From assembly GCF_016862555.1 (NCBI RefSeq), contig NZ_BONE01000032.1, positions 1 through 64,000 on the forward strand: a DNA stretch of 64,000 nucleotides, in the 5' to 3' direction. Origin of the DNA: Asanoa siamensis. Its GTDB lineage: Bacteria > Actinomycetota > Actinomycetes > Mycobacteriales > Micromonosporaceae. The translations under genes were made by a program, and so were the position numbers. The notes beneath the pieces were generated by a model that did not search any database, was not told the DNA's origin, and saw only the letters and a list, made by a program, of their open reading frames with translations. Each line of letters begins with the position of its first letter. The stretch's first letter is position 1. This document shows positions 25,578-33,996 of this stretch, piece after piece.

Positions 25578-26192
25578 ATGTCCGCGGTCACGTCACACGA
25601 AGAGCTCCGCGCACTGCTCGGCGAGCCGGCCCGGCGGGCAGCCGAGAAGGACCGGAAAGAGCTGCACCAACTCGACCGCGACTGGCTCGCGGCCGCGCCG
25701 TTCTGCCTGATCGCCACGGCCGGCGCCGACGGGAGTTGCGACGTCTCGCCCAAGGGCGACCCGGCCGGGTTCACGCTCGTGCTCGACGACACCACGATCG
25801 CGATCCCGGAGCGACCCGGCAACAAGCGCGGCGACGGTTTCCACAACATCATCGACAACCCGCACGTCGGGCTCATCTACCTGATCCCCGGCCGCACCGA
25901 CACGCTGCGGATCAACGGGCGGGCGACCATCCTGAGCGACGCGCCCTGGTTCGACCGGATGGTCGTCAAGGGCCACCGCCCACAGTTCGCGCTGCAGGTC
26001 GAGATCGAGCAGATCTTCTACCACTGCGCCAAGGCATTCCTGCGCTCGGAGCTGTGGAAGCCCGAGACCTGGCAGCCCGAGGCGCTCCCCCGCCGCGCGG
26101 TCCTGATCAAAGAGGTGGAGCGGCCGGCCGAGACCACTCTCGCGGACCTCGACCGGCACTATGACGCCGCCTACGAGAAGAACCTCTACTAA
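25578..26192 (+). CDS. Pyridoxamine 5'-phosphate oxidase-family FMN protein
   Basis: A 204-residue split-barrel flavin-binding protein. 'CLIATAGADGSCDVSPKGDPAG' (one Cys and the phosphate-binding 'SPKGD') and 'RPGNKRGDGFHNIIDNPHVG' are typical of the MSMEG_1061-like branch. It binds FMN or F420; the reaction is unknown. The ATG at 25578 follows GGGGAGGG. It is divergent from the kdp operon and its TAA overlaps the next, convergent stop. Confidence 0.85.
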   Translation: MSAVTSHEELRALLGEPARRAAEKDRKELHQLDRDWLAAAPFCLIATAGADGSCDVSPKGDPAGFTLVLDDTTIAIPERPGNKRGDGFHNIIDNPHVGLIYLIPGRTDTLRINGRATILSDAPWFDRMVVKGHRPQFALQVEIEQIFYHCAKAFLRSELWKPETWQPEALPRRAVLIKEVERPAETTLADLDRHYDAAYEKNLY

Positions 26193-27421
26193 CGCCCGGC
26201 GCGGCTGCGCTCGCGGTGCTCGCGCATCAGGCGCGCGAACCCGTCGGTGTCCACCGGCACGCCCTGCTCCCGCGCGATCTCGACGGTGAGGTCGACCGGG
26301 AAGCCGTAGGTGTCGTGCAGCTTGAACACCGTCTCGCCGCCCAACGGCCCCCGCTCCAGCGCCGACTCGAGCAGCCGGTTGCCCGCGCGCAGCGTGCGCC
26401 GGAACGCCGCCTCCTCGCGCTCGACGACCGGGCGCGCCGGGGCGCCCGGCGGCACCTCGGTCACGCTGTCGGCGATCGGGCCGAGCACGGGCTCGTCGAC
26501 GCCGAGCAGCACCAGGCGACGCACCGCCCGGCGGAGCAGCCGGCGCACCACGTAGCCGCGACCCTCGTTGCCGGGCCGCACGCCCGCGCCGACGAGGAAG
26601 ACCGCGGTGCGCAGATGGTCGGTGACCAGCCGGTGGGCCGCCGGCTCGTCGTCGCGGCCGGTCGCATCGCGCACCGCGCGCAGCGTCGGGCGCGCGACGT
26701 CGGTCTCCTGCAGGTTGGGCACACCCTGCAGCACCATCGCCAGGCGGTCCCGGCCCAGGCCCGTGTCGATGTGCCGCCCGGGCAGGTCGCCGAGGATCTC
26801 GTCGTCGCTGTCGCCCCGCCGGTACTGCATGAACACGAGGTTCCACAGCTCGACGAAGCGCTCGCTGTCGACGGCCGGCCCGCCGTCGCGGCCGACGCCG
26901 GGACCCCGGTCGTAGAAGATCTCCGAGGTCGGCCCGCTCGGCCCCGGCACGTCCATGCTCCAGAAGTTGTCCTCGGGGCCGAGCCGCTGGACGCGCTCAG
27001 CCGGCACCCCGAGCGACCGCCACAGGTCGACGCTCTCCTCGTCGCCCCGCAGCACGGTCATCCACAGCCGGTCGCGCTCGAGCCCGAAGTCGCCGGTGAG
27101 CAGGTCCAGCGCCCACGCCATCGACTCGCGCTTGAAGTAGTCGGAGAACGCGAAGTTGCCGAGCATCTCGAAGCTGGTCGCGTGCCGGTCGGTGTGCCCG
27201 ATCCGGTCGATGTCGACGGTGCGCACGCAGCGCTGCGCCGTCGTCAGCCGGGGCCGGGGCGGGCGGTCGAGCCCCAGGAAGAAGGGCTTGAACTGGACCA
27301 TGCCCGCGTTGGTGAACAGCAGGTCGCGGTCGTCGGTGAAGAGCGGGCCGGGCGGCAGCTCGAGGTGGTCGAGGCCGCGGAAGTAGTCGAGAAAGGTCGT
27401 GCGTATCTGGTCGGATCGCAT
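26189..27421 (-). CDS. Alanyl-tRNA synthetase catalytic-domain homologue (stand-alone)
   Basis: A 410-residue protein matching only the first half of alanyl-tRNA synthetase. Class II motif regions are intact: 'QRCVRTVDIDRIGHTDRHAT' with 'FEMLGNFAFSDYFK', then 'ELWNLVFMQYRR' and 'HIDTGLGRDRLAMVLQG'. The part after residue ~240 corresponds to the tRNA-recognition helices. The editing domain and C-Ala domain of full AlaRS (about 880 residues) are missing. It could charge alanine without editing or supply Ala-AMP/Ala-tRNA to another enzyme. It is not the housekeeping alaS. The start at 27421 lacks a good ribosome site. Confidence 0.85.
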   Translation of the reverse strand: MRSDQIRTTFLDYFRGLDHLELPPGPLFTDDRDLLFTNAGMVQFKPFFLGLDRPPRPRLTTAQRCVRTVDIDRIGHTDRHATSFEMLGNFAFSDYFKRESMAWALDLLTGDFGLERDRLWMTVLRGDEESVDLWRSLGVPAERVQRLGPEDNFWSMDVPGPSGPTSEIFYDRGPGVGRDGGPAVDSERFVELWNLVFMQYRRGDSDDEILGDLPGRHIDTGLGRDRLAMVLQGVPNLQETDVARPTLRAVRDATGRDDEPAAHRLVTDHLRTAVFLVGAGVRPGNEGRGYVVRRLLRRAVRRLVLLGVDEPVLGPIADSVTEVPPGAPARPVVEREEAAFRRTLRAGNRLLESALERGPLGGETVFKLHDTYGFPVDLTVEIAREQGVPVDTDGFARLMREHRERSRAGR

Positions 27422-27462
27422 GATCTGTCGCCGTTTCGGGAGGACAGCGCGAACACGCTCAC

Positions 27463-27486
27463 GACCCCGGCTGTCGAGGCGGGGTC
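27463..27486. other. Small hairpin in the leader of the AlaRS-like gene
   Basis: GACCCCG (27463-27469) and CGGGGTC (27480-27486) pair perfectly around a 10-base loop, 42 bases upstream of the AlaRS-like start, within a 237-base gene-free stretch (27422-27658). It may terminate transcription from the upstream aminotransferase gene or attenuate the AlaRS-like gene. No T-box features were recognised. Confidence 0.35.
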
Positions 27487-27658
27487 CTCACCGCGAAGAC
27501 GTCGCGAACGCGTGGATCGGTTGGCGCACACACGCCGAGCCGGCACCGAGGATCAGGCGAGGACGAAGCCCTCGACGATCGGCTCGGCGCGGCTAGCTCG
27601 CCGCCCACCCACGCACATGCCTCCATGATGACCATCGCGGGTCGCATCGACAACCGCT

Positions 27659-28387
27659 TTAGATCGGATCCCAGGGTACGGAGGCGAACAGCGCGTCGAG
27701 GTCCGCCATGAGCGCCGGATCCGGCAGCGTGGGAATGTCGTCGATCGATGCCACGGCCACGTGCCCGATCGAGTTGACCGTGAAGGCACCGCGGAAGCCC
27801 GCGACGTCGGCCAGGGTGATCCGTTGCCGCGTGGTCGGGCGGTGCTGCTCGACCAGCCGCATCGCGGTGCCGTGCAGCCATGGCGGGGCCGGCCAGACGA
27901 CCGTGCCGTCGGCGGCGAAGAACCCGATGTTGGCGATCGCCGTCTCCGCGATCGTGCCGTCGCCGTCGACCAGCAGCGCCTCGTCGTAACCCCGCGCCCG
28001 GACCCGCCGGGCCCACTCCCCCTGCGCGAACCCGCCGAGATGCTTGAGATGCGGGAACGGGCGGAGGTAGGGCACCGACCGCAGGCGCTGCGGCGCCGGC
28101 ACAGGCGGCGTCGGCGCGGCGACCGTCACGGCCGTGCGGCCGGGCTCGCGCACGGTGACCCGGACCGCGGCGTCCGCGGCGCCGGCCAGTGCGTGCCGGA
28201 TCAGGCGGCGCACCTCGGCACCGTCCAGCGGCTCGCCGAACAGCTCGCGGTTGGCGGCGTCGAGCCGGTCGAGGTGGTTGGCCAGCCCCTGGACGCCACC
28301 GCCGCGGACCTGCATGGCGGTGAAATGGCCGTAGGCCGAGGCGACCTCCTCCGCCTCCGCCGCCCGGCCGTTCACTTCGATGCGCAT
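27659..28387 (-). CDS. Class IV aminotransferase / aminodeoxychorismate lyase-like
   Basis: A 242-residue fold-type IV PLP enzyme. It opens with 'MRIEVNGRAAEAEEV' and has 'PHLKHLGGFAQGEWARR', with the probable PLP lysine. The PLP-phosphate region is 'DGTIAETAIANIGFF', and 'FTVNSIGHVAVASID' closes the domain. Family members are branched-chain or D-amino-acid aminotransferases and 4-amino-4-deoxychorismate lyases. The short length and sequence favour the lyase-like branch, but the substrate cannot be fixed. The ATG at 28387 starts at the conserved N-terminus. It precedes the AlaRS-like gene on the same strand by 237 bases. Confidence 0.8.
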   Translation of the reverse strand: MRIEVNGRAAEAEEVASAYGHFTAMQVRGGGVQGLANHLDRLDAANRELFGEPLDGAEVRRLIRHALAGAADAAVRVTVREPGRTAVTVAAPTPPVPAPQRLRSVPYLRPFPHLKHLGGFAQGEWARRVRARGYDEALLVDGDGTIAETAIANIGFFAADGTVVWPAPPWLHGTAMRLVEQHRPTTRQRITLADVAGFRGAFTVNSIGHVAVASIDDIPTLPDPALMADLDALFASVPWDPI

Positions 28388-28479
28388 CGGCCTATGGTCG
28401 CGCGACGGCCCCCGGCTCGGGGTCCGGGGGCCGTCGGTGGTCCGTCGCATGCGACGCGGCAGACCTCATCGGGGAGGGG

Positions 28480-29493
28480 TCAGAAGACCTGGACGCCGTA
28501 CGCGTTGAGGGCCTCGACGACCGGCTGGAAGTAGGTCGTGCCACCGCTGGTGCAGTTGCCGCTGCCGCCGGAGGTCAGACCCAGCGCCACGGAACCGGTG
28601 TAGAGCGGGCCGCCGCTGTCGCCGGGCTGCGCGCAGACGTTGGTGCGGATCATGCCGGTGACGGTGCCCTGCGGGTAGCGCACGGTCGCGTTGAGACCGA
28701 GCACCGAGCCGCTGCGCGTGCCGGTGGTGCTGCCGCGGCGGTTGACCCGCTCGCCGACCTGGGCGTTGCGCGCGGAGGCGATGTCCTGGCTGCCGACGGC
28801 GCCGGAGATCGTGATCGACGTGTTGGTGTAGCGGACGATGCCGTAGTCGTTGCCCGGGAAGCTGGTGCCGGCCCGGGTGCCGAGCGTCTGGCTGCCGTTG
28901 GTCCACGTCGTGCCGGCGTTGGTGCAGTGCCCGGCGGTCAGGAAGTAGTAGGTGCTGCCGGACCGCACGTTGAAGCCGAGCGAGCAGCGCGAGCCGCCGG
29001 TGTAGATGGCGTCGCCGCCGGAGATGGTCCGGGTGAGCTTGCCGGACATCCGCTCGAGCCGGGCCGCACCCTTGGACGCGGCGACCGCGCTCTCGAGCAG
29101 GGCGAGCTTGGCGCCGGTCACGGTGGTGTCGGCCTCGACCACGACCTGGTTGGCGACCGTGTCGACCGAGATCGCGGTGCCGACGATGCCCTTGTCGACG
29201 CTGGCCTGCAGCGCGTTGAGGTCGGCGGCGCTGCGCGCGACCAGGCGGGCCTTGCCGCCGCGGGCCTGCACGGCCTTGGCGGTCGCGGCGTCGGTGACCG
29301 TGACGACCGTCGCGCCGGACGAGTCGACATAGGTGCCGGCGGAGCGGTCGGCGCCGAGCGAGTCGGCGAGGGTGACGGCGGCGTCCATGGCCAGCGGGGT
29401 CGGAGCCGCTTGAGCCGGGGACGCCACGGACAGTGCTCCCGCCACCAGGGTCGTGGCTGTGGCGGAGAGCATGACGCGTCGGGTGAGCTTCAC
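28480..29493 (-). CDS. Secreted streptogrisin-like serine endopeptidase
   Basis: A 337-residue S1-family (alpha-lytic/streptogrisin) protease. The signal peptide ends near 'SVASPAQAA'. A ~130-residue pro-domain follows ('[18 protein letters not shown]', Pro_Al_protease-like), then the mature enzyme from about '[11 protein letters not shown]'. Catalytic residues are His189 ('TAGHCT'), Asp216 ('NDYGIV') and Ser293 ('GDSGGPL'); Cys pairs flank them. The GTG at 29493 follows GGGAGG. It is exported, self-processed and degrades extracellular protein. No binding module is attached. Confidence 0.93.
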   Translation of the reverse strand: MKLTRRVMLSATATTLVAGALSVASPAQAAPTPLAMDAAVTLADSLGADRSAGTYVDSSGATVVTVTDAATAKAVQARGGKARLVARSAADLNALQASVDKGIVGTAISVDTVANQVVVEADTTVTGAKLALLESAVAASKGAARLERMSGKLTRTISGGDAIYTGGSRCSLGFNVRSGSTYYFLTAGHCTNAGTTWTNGSQTLGTRAGTSFPGNDYGIVRYTNTSITISGAVGSQDIASARNAQVGERVNRRGSTTGTRSGSVLGLNATVRYPQGTVTGMIRTNVCAQPGDSGGPLYTGSVALGLTSGGSGNCTSGGTTYFQPVVEALNAYGVQVF

Positions 29494-29675
29494 TGATCCT
29501 CCCGGGGGATGTGGACCGGCCGGTCGGCCGATCCGGAGGCATCGATCTGCCGACATGCTTCCAGCCGAATAGATCGTCGTCAACGTTTTCAGGACGACCG
29601 ATCCTGACCATTAGGTCGACGTCATACCACCGGGATAATGCAACTCGCCATTGGCGATAATAAATGCGTTGAAAC

Positions 29676-30440
29676 TCAGGGTCGCCAGGAGAAATTCGCG
29701 CGGCGACGCTCGAGGAAGGCGGCCGCCCCCTCCGCCACGTCCCCGGCCCGCAGCATCTCCGCCTGCCAGAACGCGTCCCGCCGCACCGACGGCCGCCCCG
29801 CCACGGCCAGGTCGATCGTCTCCTTCGCCGCCGCGATCGACAGCTGCGACCGTTCCGCGATCGTGTCGACCAGCCGGGCCACGTGCGCGTCGAGATCGTC
29901 GACCGCGACCACCTCGTCGACGAGACCGATCGTGGCCGCCCGGGTGGCGTCGATCTGGTCGGCCGTGAACAGCAGCCACTTCGCCGCGCCCGGGCCGACC
30001 AGGCCGAGCAGCCGCCGGGTGGTCGGCCCCGGGTACGCGATCCCGAGCCGGGCCGGCGGCACGGCGAACCGCGCGTCCACCGCCGCGATCCGCAGGTCAC
30101 ACGCCACCGCGAGCTGGCAGCCACCGCCGACGCAGTGCCCCCGGACCCGGGCGATCGTCGGCTTCGGGAACGCCGCCAGCCGCTCCTCCGCCCGGGCCGG
30201 CGGGCTGTCCGGCCCGACCAGGTCCCGCACGCCGGTCAGGTCGGCACCGGCGCTGAACGTGCCGCCGGCGCCGGTCAGCACCAGCGCACGCACGGCGGGG
30301 TCGGCGGCGGCGCGGTCCAGCAGGTCCGGCAGGCGCCGCCACATCGCCGGGGTCAGCGCGTTGCGGCGCGGCGGGTTGCTGATCGTGATGGTCGCGGTGT
30401 GCCCCGTGACGGACAGCTCGACCGTGCCTTCGTCGTTCAC
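29676..30440 (-). CDS. Enoyl-CoA hydratase/isomerase family protein
   Basis: A 254-residue crotonase-fold protein. The oxyanion-hole segments are 'GTFSAGADLTGVRDL' and 'GHCVGGGCQLAVACDLRIA'. At the glutamates of classic hydratases the sequence reads 'VPPARLGIAYPGPTTRRLL', so Glu is not clearly kept and another crotonase reaction is possible. The GTG at 30440 begins 'VNDEGTVELSV'. It stands alone, divergent from the DinB gene. Confidence 0.85.
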   Translation of the reverse strand: MNDEGTVELSVTGHTATITISNPPRRNALTPAMWRRLPDLLDRAAADPAVRALVLTGAGGTFSAGADLTGVRDLVGPDSPPARAEERLAAFPKPTIARVRGHCVGGGCQLAVACDLRIAAVDARFAVPPARLGIAYPGPTTRRLLGLVGPGAAKWLLFTADQIDATRAATIGLVDEVVAVDDLDAHVARLVDTIAERSQLSIAAAKETIDLAVAGRPSVRRDAFWQAEMLRAGDVAEGAAAFLERRRANFSWRP

Positions 30441-30467
30441 GCGCCGACGCTACTCAACGGGGGCATC

Positions 30468-30983
30468 ATGGTGCGGGTGAACATCAACGACCTGCTGAGT
30501 GACGCGTTCGGCCGGTTGCCGGGTCTGGTCCGCGGCGCGGTCGCCGGGCTCGACGCCGAGCAGCTGCGCCGGCCCCCGGCGCCCGGCGCCAACACGGTCG
30601 GCTGGCTCGTCTGGCACCTGACCCGGATCCAGGACCACCACGTCGCCGACCTGATCGGCGACGACCAGATCTGGGTGACCGGCCCCTGGGCGCCCCGCTT
30701 CGAGCTGGAGCCGGACCCGGACGAGACCGGGTACGCGCACGGCCCCGACGAGGTGCTCGGCGTCCGCCCGGCCAGCGGCAAGGTGCTGGTGGACTACTAC
30801 TCGGCGGTGCACGAGCGGACGGCGGCGCTGGTCAACGCGGTCACCGAGGAGGACCTGAGCCGGATCGTGGACCGCTCGTGGAACCCGCCGGTGACGATGG
30901 GCGTACGCCTGCTCAGCGTCCTCAACGACGACGTGCAACACGTCGGCCAGGCCGCGTACGTGCGGGGCATCATCCTCCGCTGA
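30468..30983 (+). CDS. DinB/DUF664-like protein
   Basis: A 171-residue four-helix DinB-superfamily protein. Metal-ligand histidines appear in 'WHLTRIQDHHVAD' and 'NDDVQHVGQAAYVRG'. Actinobacterial members are often mycothiol-dependent enzymes or thiol S-transferase-like proteins. The ATG at 30468 follows GGGGGC. It converges on the pirin gene with a 14-base overlap. Confidence 0.82.
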   Translation: MVRVNINDLLSDAFGRLPGLVRGAVAGLDAEQLRRPPAPGANTVGWLVWHLTRIQDHHVADLIGDDQIWVTGPWAPRFELEPDPDETGYAHGPDEVLGVRPASGKVLVDYYSAVHERTAALVNAVTEEDLSRIVDRSWNPPVTMGVRLLSVLNDDVQHVGQAAYVRGIILR

Positions 30984-31923
30984 GGGTGTTCCCGTGGCGG
31001 TCCCGGACCTTCAGCTTCGTCGTCGGTAGGGCGGGTGCGGGCAGCGCCTCGCCCGCGTAGCCGCGGACCACGCCGAACCGGTCGCCGGTCGTCCACTCCT
31101 CGCGGGCAGCGCGGATCTCGGCGTCGCTGCGGGCGACGAAGTTCCACCACATCACCAGCGGCTCCTCGAACGGCACGCCGCCGAGCAGGAACAGCCGCGC
31201 GCCGTCGGCGCTGGCGACGGTGGTCGTCGTGCGCTCCTCGCCGAGGTAGAGCAGCGAACCCGGGGTCAGCTCGGTGCCGTCGACCTCGGCCGCGCCGTCG
31301 AGCGAGAGCAGGCCGTACTCGAAGTCGGGCCGCAACGCCACGTCGAGCCGCGCGCCCGGCTCGAAGAGCAGCTCCGCGCCGAGCAGCGGCGTGTGCACGC
31401 GCGCCGGCGACCGCAGCTCACCCAGCTCGCCCACGACGACCGTGGTCGTCACCCCGCCGCGGGTATCGGCCGGCAGCGCCGCGTGGTGCTCGAACCGGGC
31501 CGGCTGGTGCCGGGCGTCCTCGGGCAGAGCGACCCAGAGCTGGATGCCGTGCATCAGCGGCGGGTGCACGGCCGGCGACTCCTCGGAGTGCGAGATGCCG
31601 TGTCCGGAGGTCATCAGGTTGAGCTGGCCGGGCAGGATCGTCTGCAGGCTGCCGAGGCTGTCGCGGTGCAGCACCTCGCCGGCGACCAGCCAGGTGACGG
31701 TCTGCAGGCCGGTGTGCGGGTGCGGCGGCACCTGCATGCCGGGCCGGTTGACCACGTCGTCGGGCCCGAACGCGTCGACGAAACACCACGCGCCGATCAT
31801 GCGGCGGGGTCGTTGCGGCAGGAGCCGCCGGACGGTGGTGTAGCGCCCGAGCGGCACGTCGTGCCCGGGCAGCAGGACACTGGCGGGCAGCCCGGCCAGC
31901 GTCACGGCGCCATCAGTGCTCAC
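30970..31923 (-). CDS. Pirin-family cupin protein
   Basis: A 317-residue bicupin. Metal ligands are visible in the first cupin: 'PPHPHTGLQTVTW' and 'TSGHGISHSEES'. The C-terminal Pirin_C cupin carries 'LDGAAEVDG'. Bacterial pirins include quercetin dioxygenases and regulators of central metabolism; which applies here is unknown. The GTG start at 31923 begins 'MSTDGAV'. Confidence 0.9.
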   Translation of the reverse strand: MSTDGAVTLAGLPASVLLPGHDVPLGRYTTVRRLLPQRPRRMIGAWCFVDAFGPDDVVNRPGMQVPPHPHTGLQTVTWLVAGEVLHRDSLGSLQTILPGQLNLMTSGHGISHSEESPAVHPPLMHGIQLWVALPEDARHQPARFEHHAALPADTRGGVTTTVVVGELGELRSPARVHTPLLGAELLFEPGARLDVALRPDFEYGLLSLDGAAEVDGTELTPGSLLYLGEERTTTTVASADGARLFLLGGVPFEEPLVMWWNFVARSDAEIRAAREEWTTGDRFGVVRGYAGEALPAPALPTTKLKVRDRHGNTLSGG

Positions 31924-31964
31924 CCTTGCGAGCCTAGCCCGGTGGCGGCGGTAGGGTCGCAGAC

Positions 31965-32603
31965 GTGGCGTTCCGTGGCTGGCCGAGCGAGGCTCTGGAG
32001 TTCTACGAGGGGCTCGAGGCCGACAACTCGAAGACCTACTGGACGGCGCACAAGGCGGTTTACGACGACCAGGTGCGGGCGCCCATGCAGGCGCTGCTCG
32101 ACGAGCTCGAGCCCGAGTTCGGGGCCGGCCGGATCTTCCGGCCCTACCGGGACGTCCGGTTCAGCGCCGACAAGTCGCCCTACAAGACGGCCATCGCCGC
32201 GCGGCTCGACCTCGGCGGCTACGTCCACCTGTCGGCGCAGGGTCTGGCCGCCGGGTCCGGCATGTACCACATGGAGCGCGACCAGCTCGCCCGCTACCGG
32301 GCGGCCGTCGACGACGACGGCAGCGGGCCGCGACTGGCGGCGCTCGTCGCCGAGGCGGCCGCCGACGGTGTCGCGATCCACGGTCACGACCAGCTCAAGC
32401 GGGTGCCACGCGGTTACGACAAGGACCACCCCCGGGCCGACCTGTTGCGGCACAAGGGCGTCGTCGCCTGGAAGGAGTGGCCGGTCGCGCCGTGGCTCGG
32501 GACCGCCGCCGCGAAGCGCAGGGTGGCAGACTTCCTGCGCGCGTCGGCTCCGCTCAACCAGTGGCTGGCCACCTTCGTGGGGCCCAGCATCCCCGACGCC
32601 TGA
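31965..32603 (+). CDS. DUF2461 (TIGR02453) family protein
   Basis: A 212-residue conserved protein with the family hallmarks 'FYEGLEADNSKTYWTAHKAVY', 'YRDVRFSADKSPYKT' and 'HKGVVAWKEWP'. Function is unknown family-wide. The start is a GTG at 31965, supported by homology from 'FRGWP'. The next gene follows 17 bases after the stop and is probably co-transcribed. Confidence 0.88.
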   Translation: MAFRGWPSEALEFYEGLEADNSKTYWTAHKAVYDDQVRAPMQALLDELEPEFGAGRIFRPYRDVRFSADKSPYKTAIAARLDLGGYVHLSAQGLAAGSGMYHMERDQLARYRAAVDDDGSGPRLAALVAEAAADGVAIHGHDQLKRVPRGYDKDHPRADLLRHKGVVAWKEWPVAPWLGTAAAKRRVADFLRASAPLNQWLATFVGPSIPDA

Positions 32604-32620
32604 CCGATAGGAGTCCCGCC

Positions 32621-33355
32621 TTGTCCGACCTCACGCCGTACACGTCGCTGCCCGAGGACTGGGAGCGGGCGCTGGCCGTGGTGGCCCACCCCGACGACCT
32701 CGAGTTCGGCTCCGCGGCCGCGGTGGCGCGCTGGACCGACCAGGGCAAGGAGGTCGTCTACTGCCTGGTCACCAGCGGCGAGGCCGGCATCGACGGGCTG
32801 GCACCCGACGAGACCACGGTGGTTCGCGAGGCGGAGCAGCGTGCGTCGGCGGGCGCGGTCGGCGTCTCGAAGGTCGAGTTCCTCGGGCTGCCCGACGGCA
32901 TCCTGGAATACGGCGTCGCGCTGCGCCGGGCGATCACCGCGGTGGTCCGCACGCACCGCCCGGACATCGTCATCACCAACAACTTCCGGGAGACCTGGGA
33001 CGGCGCCGAGGCGCTCAACCAGGCCGACCACATCGCGACCGGGCGGGCCACCCTCGACGCGGTCCGCGACGCCGGCAACCGCTGGATCTTCCCGGAGCTG
33101 GGCCTCGAGCCGTGGAACAAGGTCCGCCAGGTCTGGGCCGCCGGCTCCCCGGACGGAAAACACGCGGTCGACATCACCGGTACGTTCGACCGCGGCATCC
33201 AGTCGCTCGAGGCGCACGAGGCCTACCTGCGCGGGCTCGGCGAGGGCGCGTTCGACCCGGAGGAGTTCCTGGAGGGCATCGGCCGCGCGGCCGGCACCCG
33301 CCTGGGCACCCGCTACGCCGCGCCGTTCGAGGTCTTCACGATCAACCTGTTCTAG
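32621..33355 (+). CDS. PIG-L family zinc deacetylase
   Basis: A 244-residue LmbE/PIG-L deacetylase with zinc motif 'AHPDDLEFGSA' and a later 'NQADHIATGRA' His. The family removes acetyl groups from N-acetylglucosamine conjugates; the actinobacterial mycothiol enzymes MshB and Mca belong here, but this protein is shorter than Mca and its substrate is open. The start is a TTG at 32621, preceded by ATAGGAG with seven-base spacing. Its stop shares CTAG with the convergent response-regulator stop. Confidence 0.85.
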   Translation: MSDLTPYTSLPEDWERALAVVAHPDDLEFGSAAAVARWTDQGKEVVYCLVTSGEAGIDGLAPDETTVVREAEQRASAGAVGVSKVEFLGLPDGILEYGVALRRAITAVVRTHRPDIVITNNFRETWDGAEALNQADHIATGRATLDAVRDAGNRWIFPELGLEPWNKVRQVWAAGSPDGKHAVDITGTFDRGIQSLEAHEAYLRGLGEGAFDPEEFLEGIGRAAGTRLGTRYAAPFEVFTINLF

Positions 33356-33996
33356 CGGGCCCCGTCGAGGAAGGCGAGCACCGCCAGGACCCGGCGGTTG
33401 TCGTCGTCGGAGACCGCCAGCCCCAGCTTCCCGAAGATGCTGGCCGTGTGCTTGCCCACCGCGCTCTCGCTGAGGAACAGCCGCTGGCCGATCGCCGCGT
33501 TGGACCGGCCCTCGGCCATCAGCTCCAGCACCTCGCGCTCGCGCGGCGTGAGCCGGCCGACCGTGTCGTCGCTGCGGGCGAAGAGCTTGGCGATCACGTC
33601 CGGGTCCATGGCGGTGCCACCGGCGGCGACCCGGCGCACCGCGTCGACGAACTGCTCGGCGTTGAACACCCGGTCCTTGAGCAGGTAGCCGACGCCGCCG
33701 GTGCCGTCGGCCAGCAACTCGCGGGCGTAGAGCCGCTCGACGTGCTGCGAGAGCACGAGCACCGGCAGCCCGGGCACCTGCCGCCGGGCGGCCAGGGCCG
33801 CCTGCAGCCCCTCGTCGGTCTGGGTCGGCGGCAGCCGCACGTCGACCACGGCGACGTCGGGCCGCTCGTCGAGCAGCGCGCGGAGCAGGTCGGGGCCGTT
33901 GTCGACGGCGGCGACGATCTCGAACCCGTGCGCGCCCAGGAGCTGCTTCAGCCCTTCCCGGAGGAGGTAGAGGTCCTCCGCGAGGACAACGCGCAC
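33352..33996 (-). CDS. LuxR/NarL-type response regulator
   Basis: A 214-residue regulator: receiver domain with phospho-acceptor Asp52 ('VAVVDVRLPP') and a C-terminal LuxR helix-turn-helix ('LTPREREVLELMAEGRSNAA' then 'GQRLFLSESAVGKHTASIF'). The GTG at 33996 follows GGAGG and lies 49 bases inside the histidine-kinase gene, so the two are coupled. The probable target is the divergent ABC exporter operon at 35974. Confidence 0.92.
   Translation of the reverse strand: MRVVLAEDLYLLREGLKQLLGAHGFEIVAAVDNGPDLLRALLDERPDVAVVDVRLPPTQTDEGLQAALAARRQVPGLPVLVLSQHVERLYARELLADGTGGVGYLLKDRVFNAEQFVDAVRRVAAGGTAMDPDVIAKLFARSDDTVGRLTPREREVLELMAEGRSNAAIGQRLFLSESAVGKHTASIFGKLGLAVSDDDNRRVLAVLAFLDGAR

Noticed and set aside
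27422-27658. T-box or other tRNA-sensing leader before the AlaRS-like gene
   Set aside because: Only one short GC hairpin is present; no T-box sequence, specifier loop or terminator/antiterminator pair was seen.
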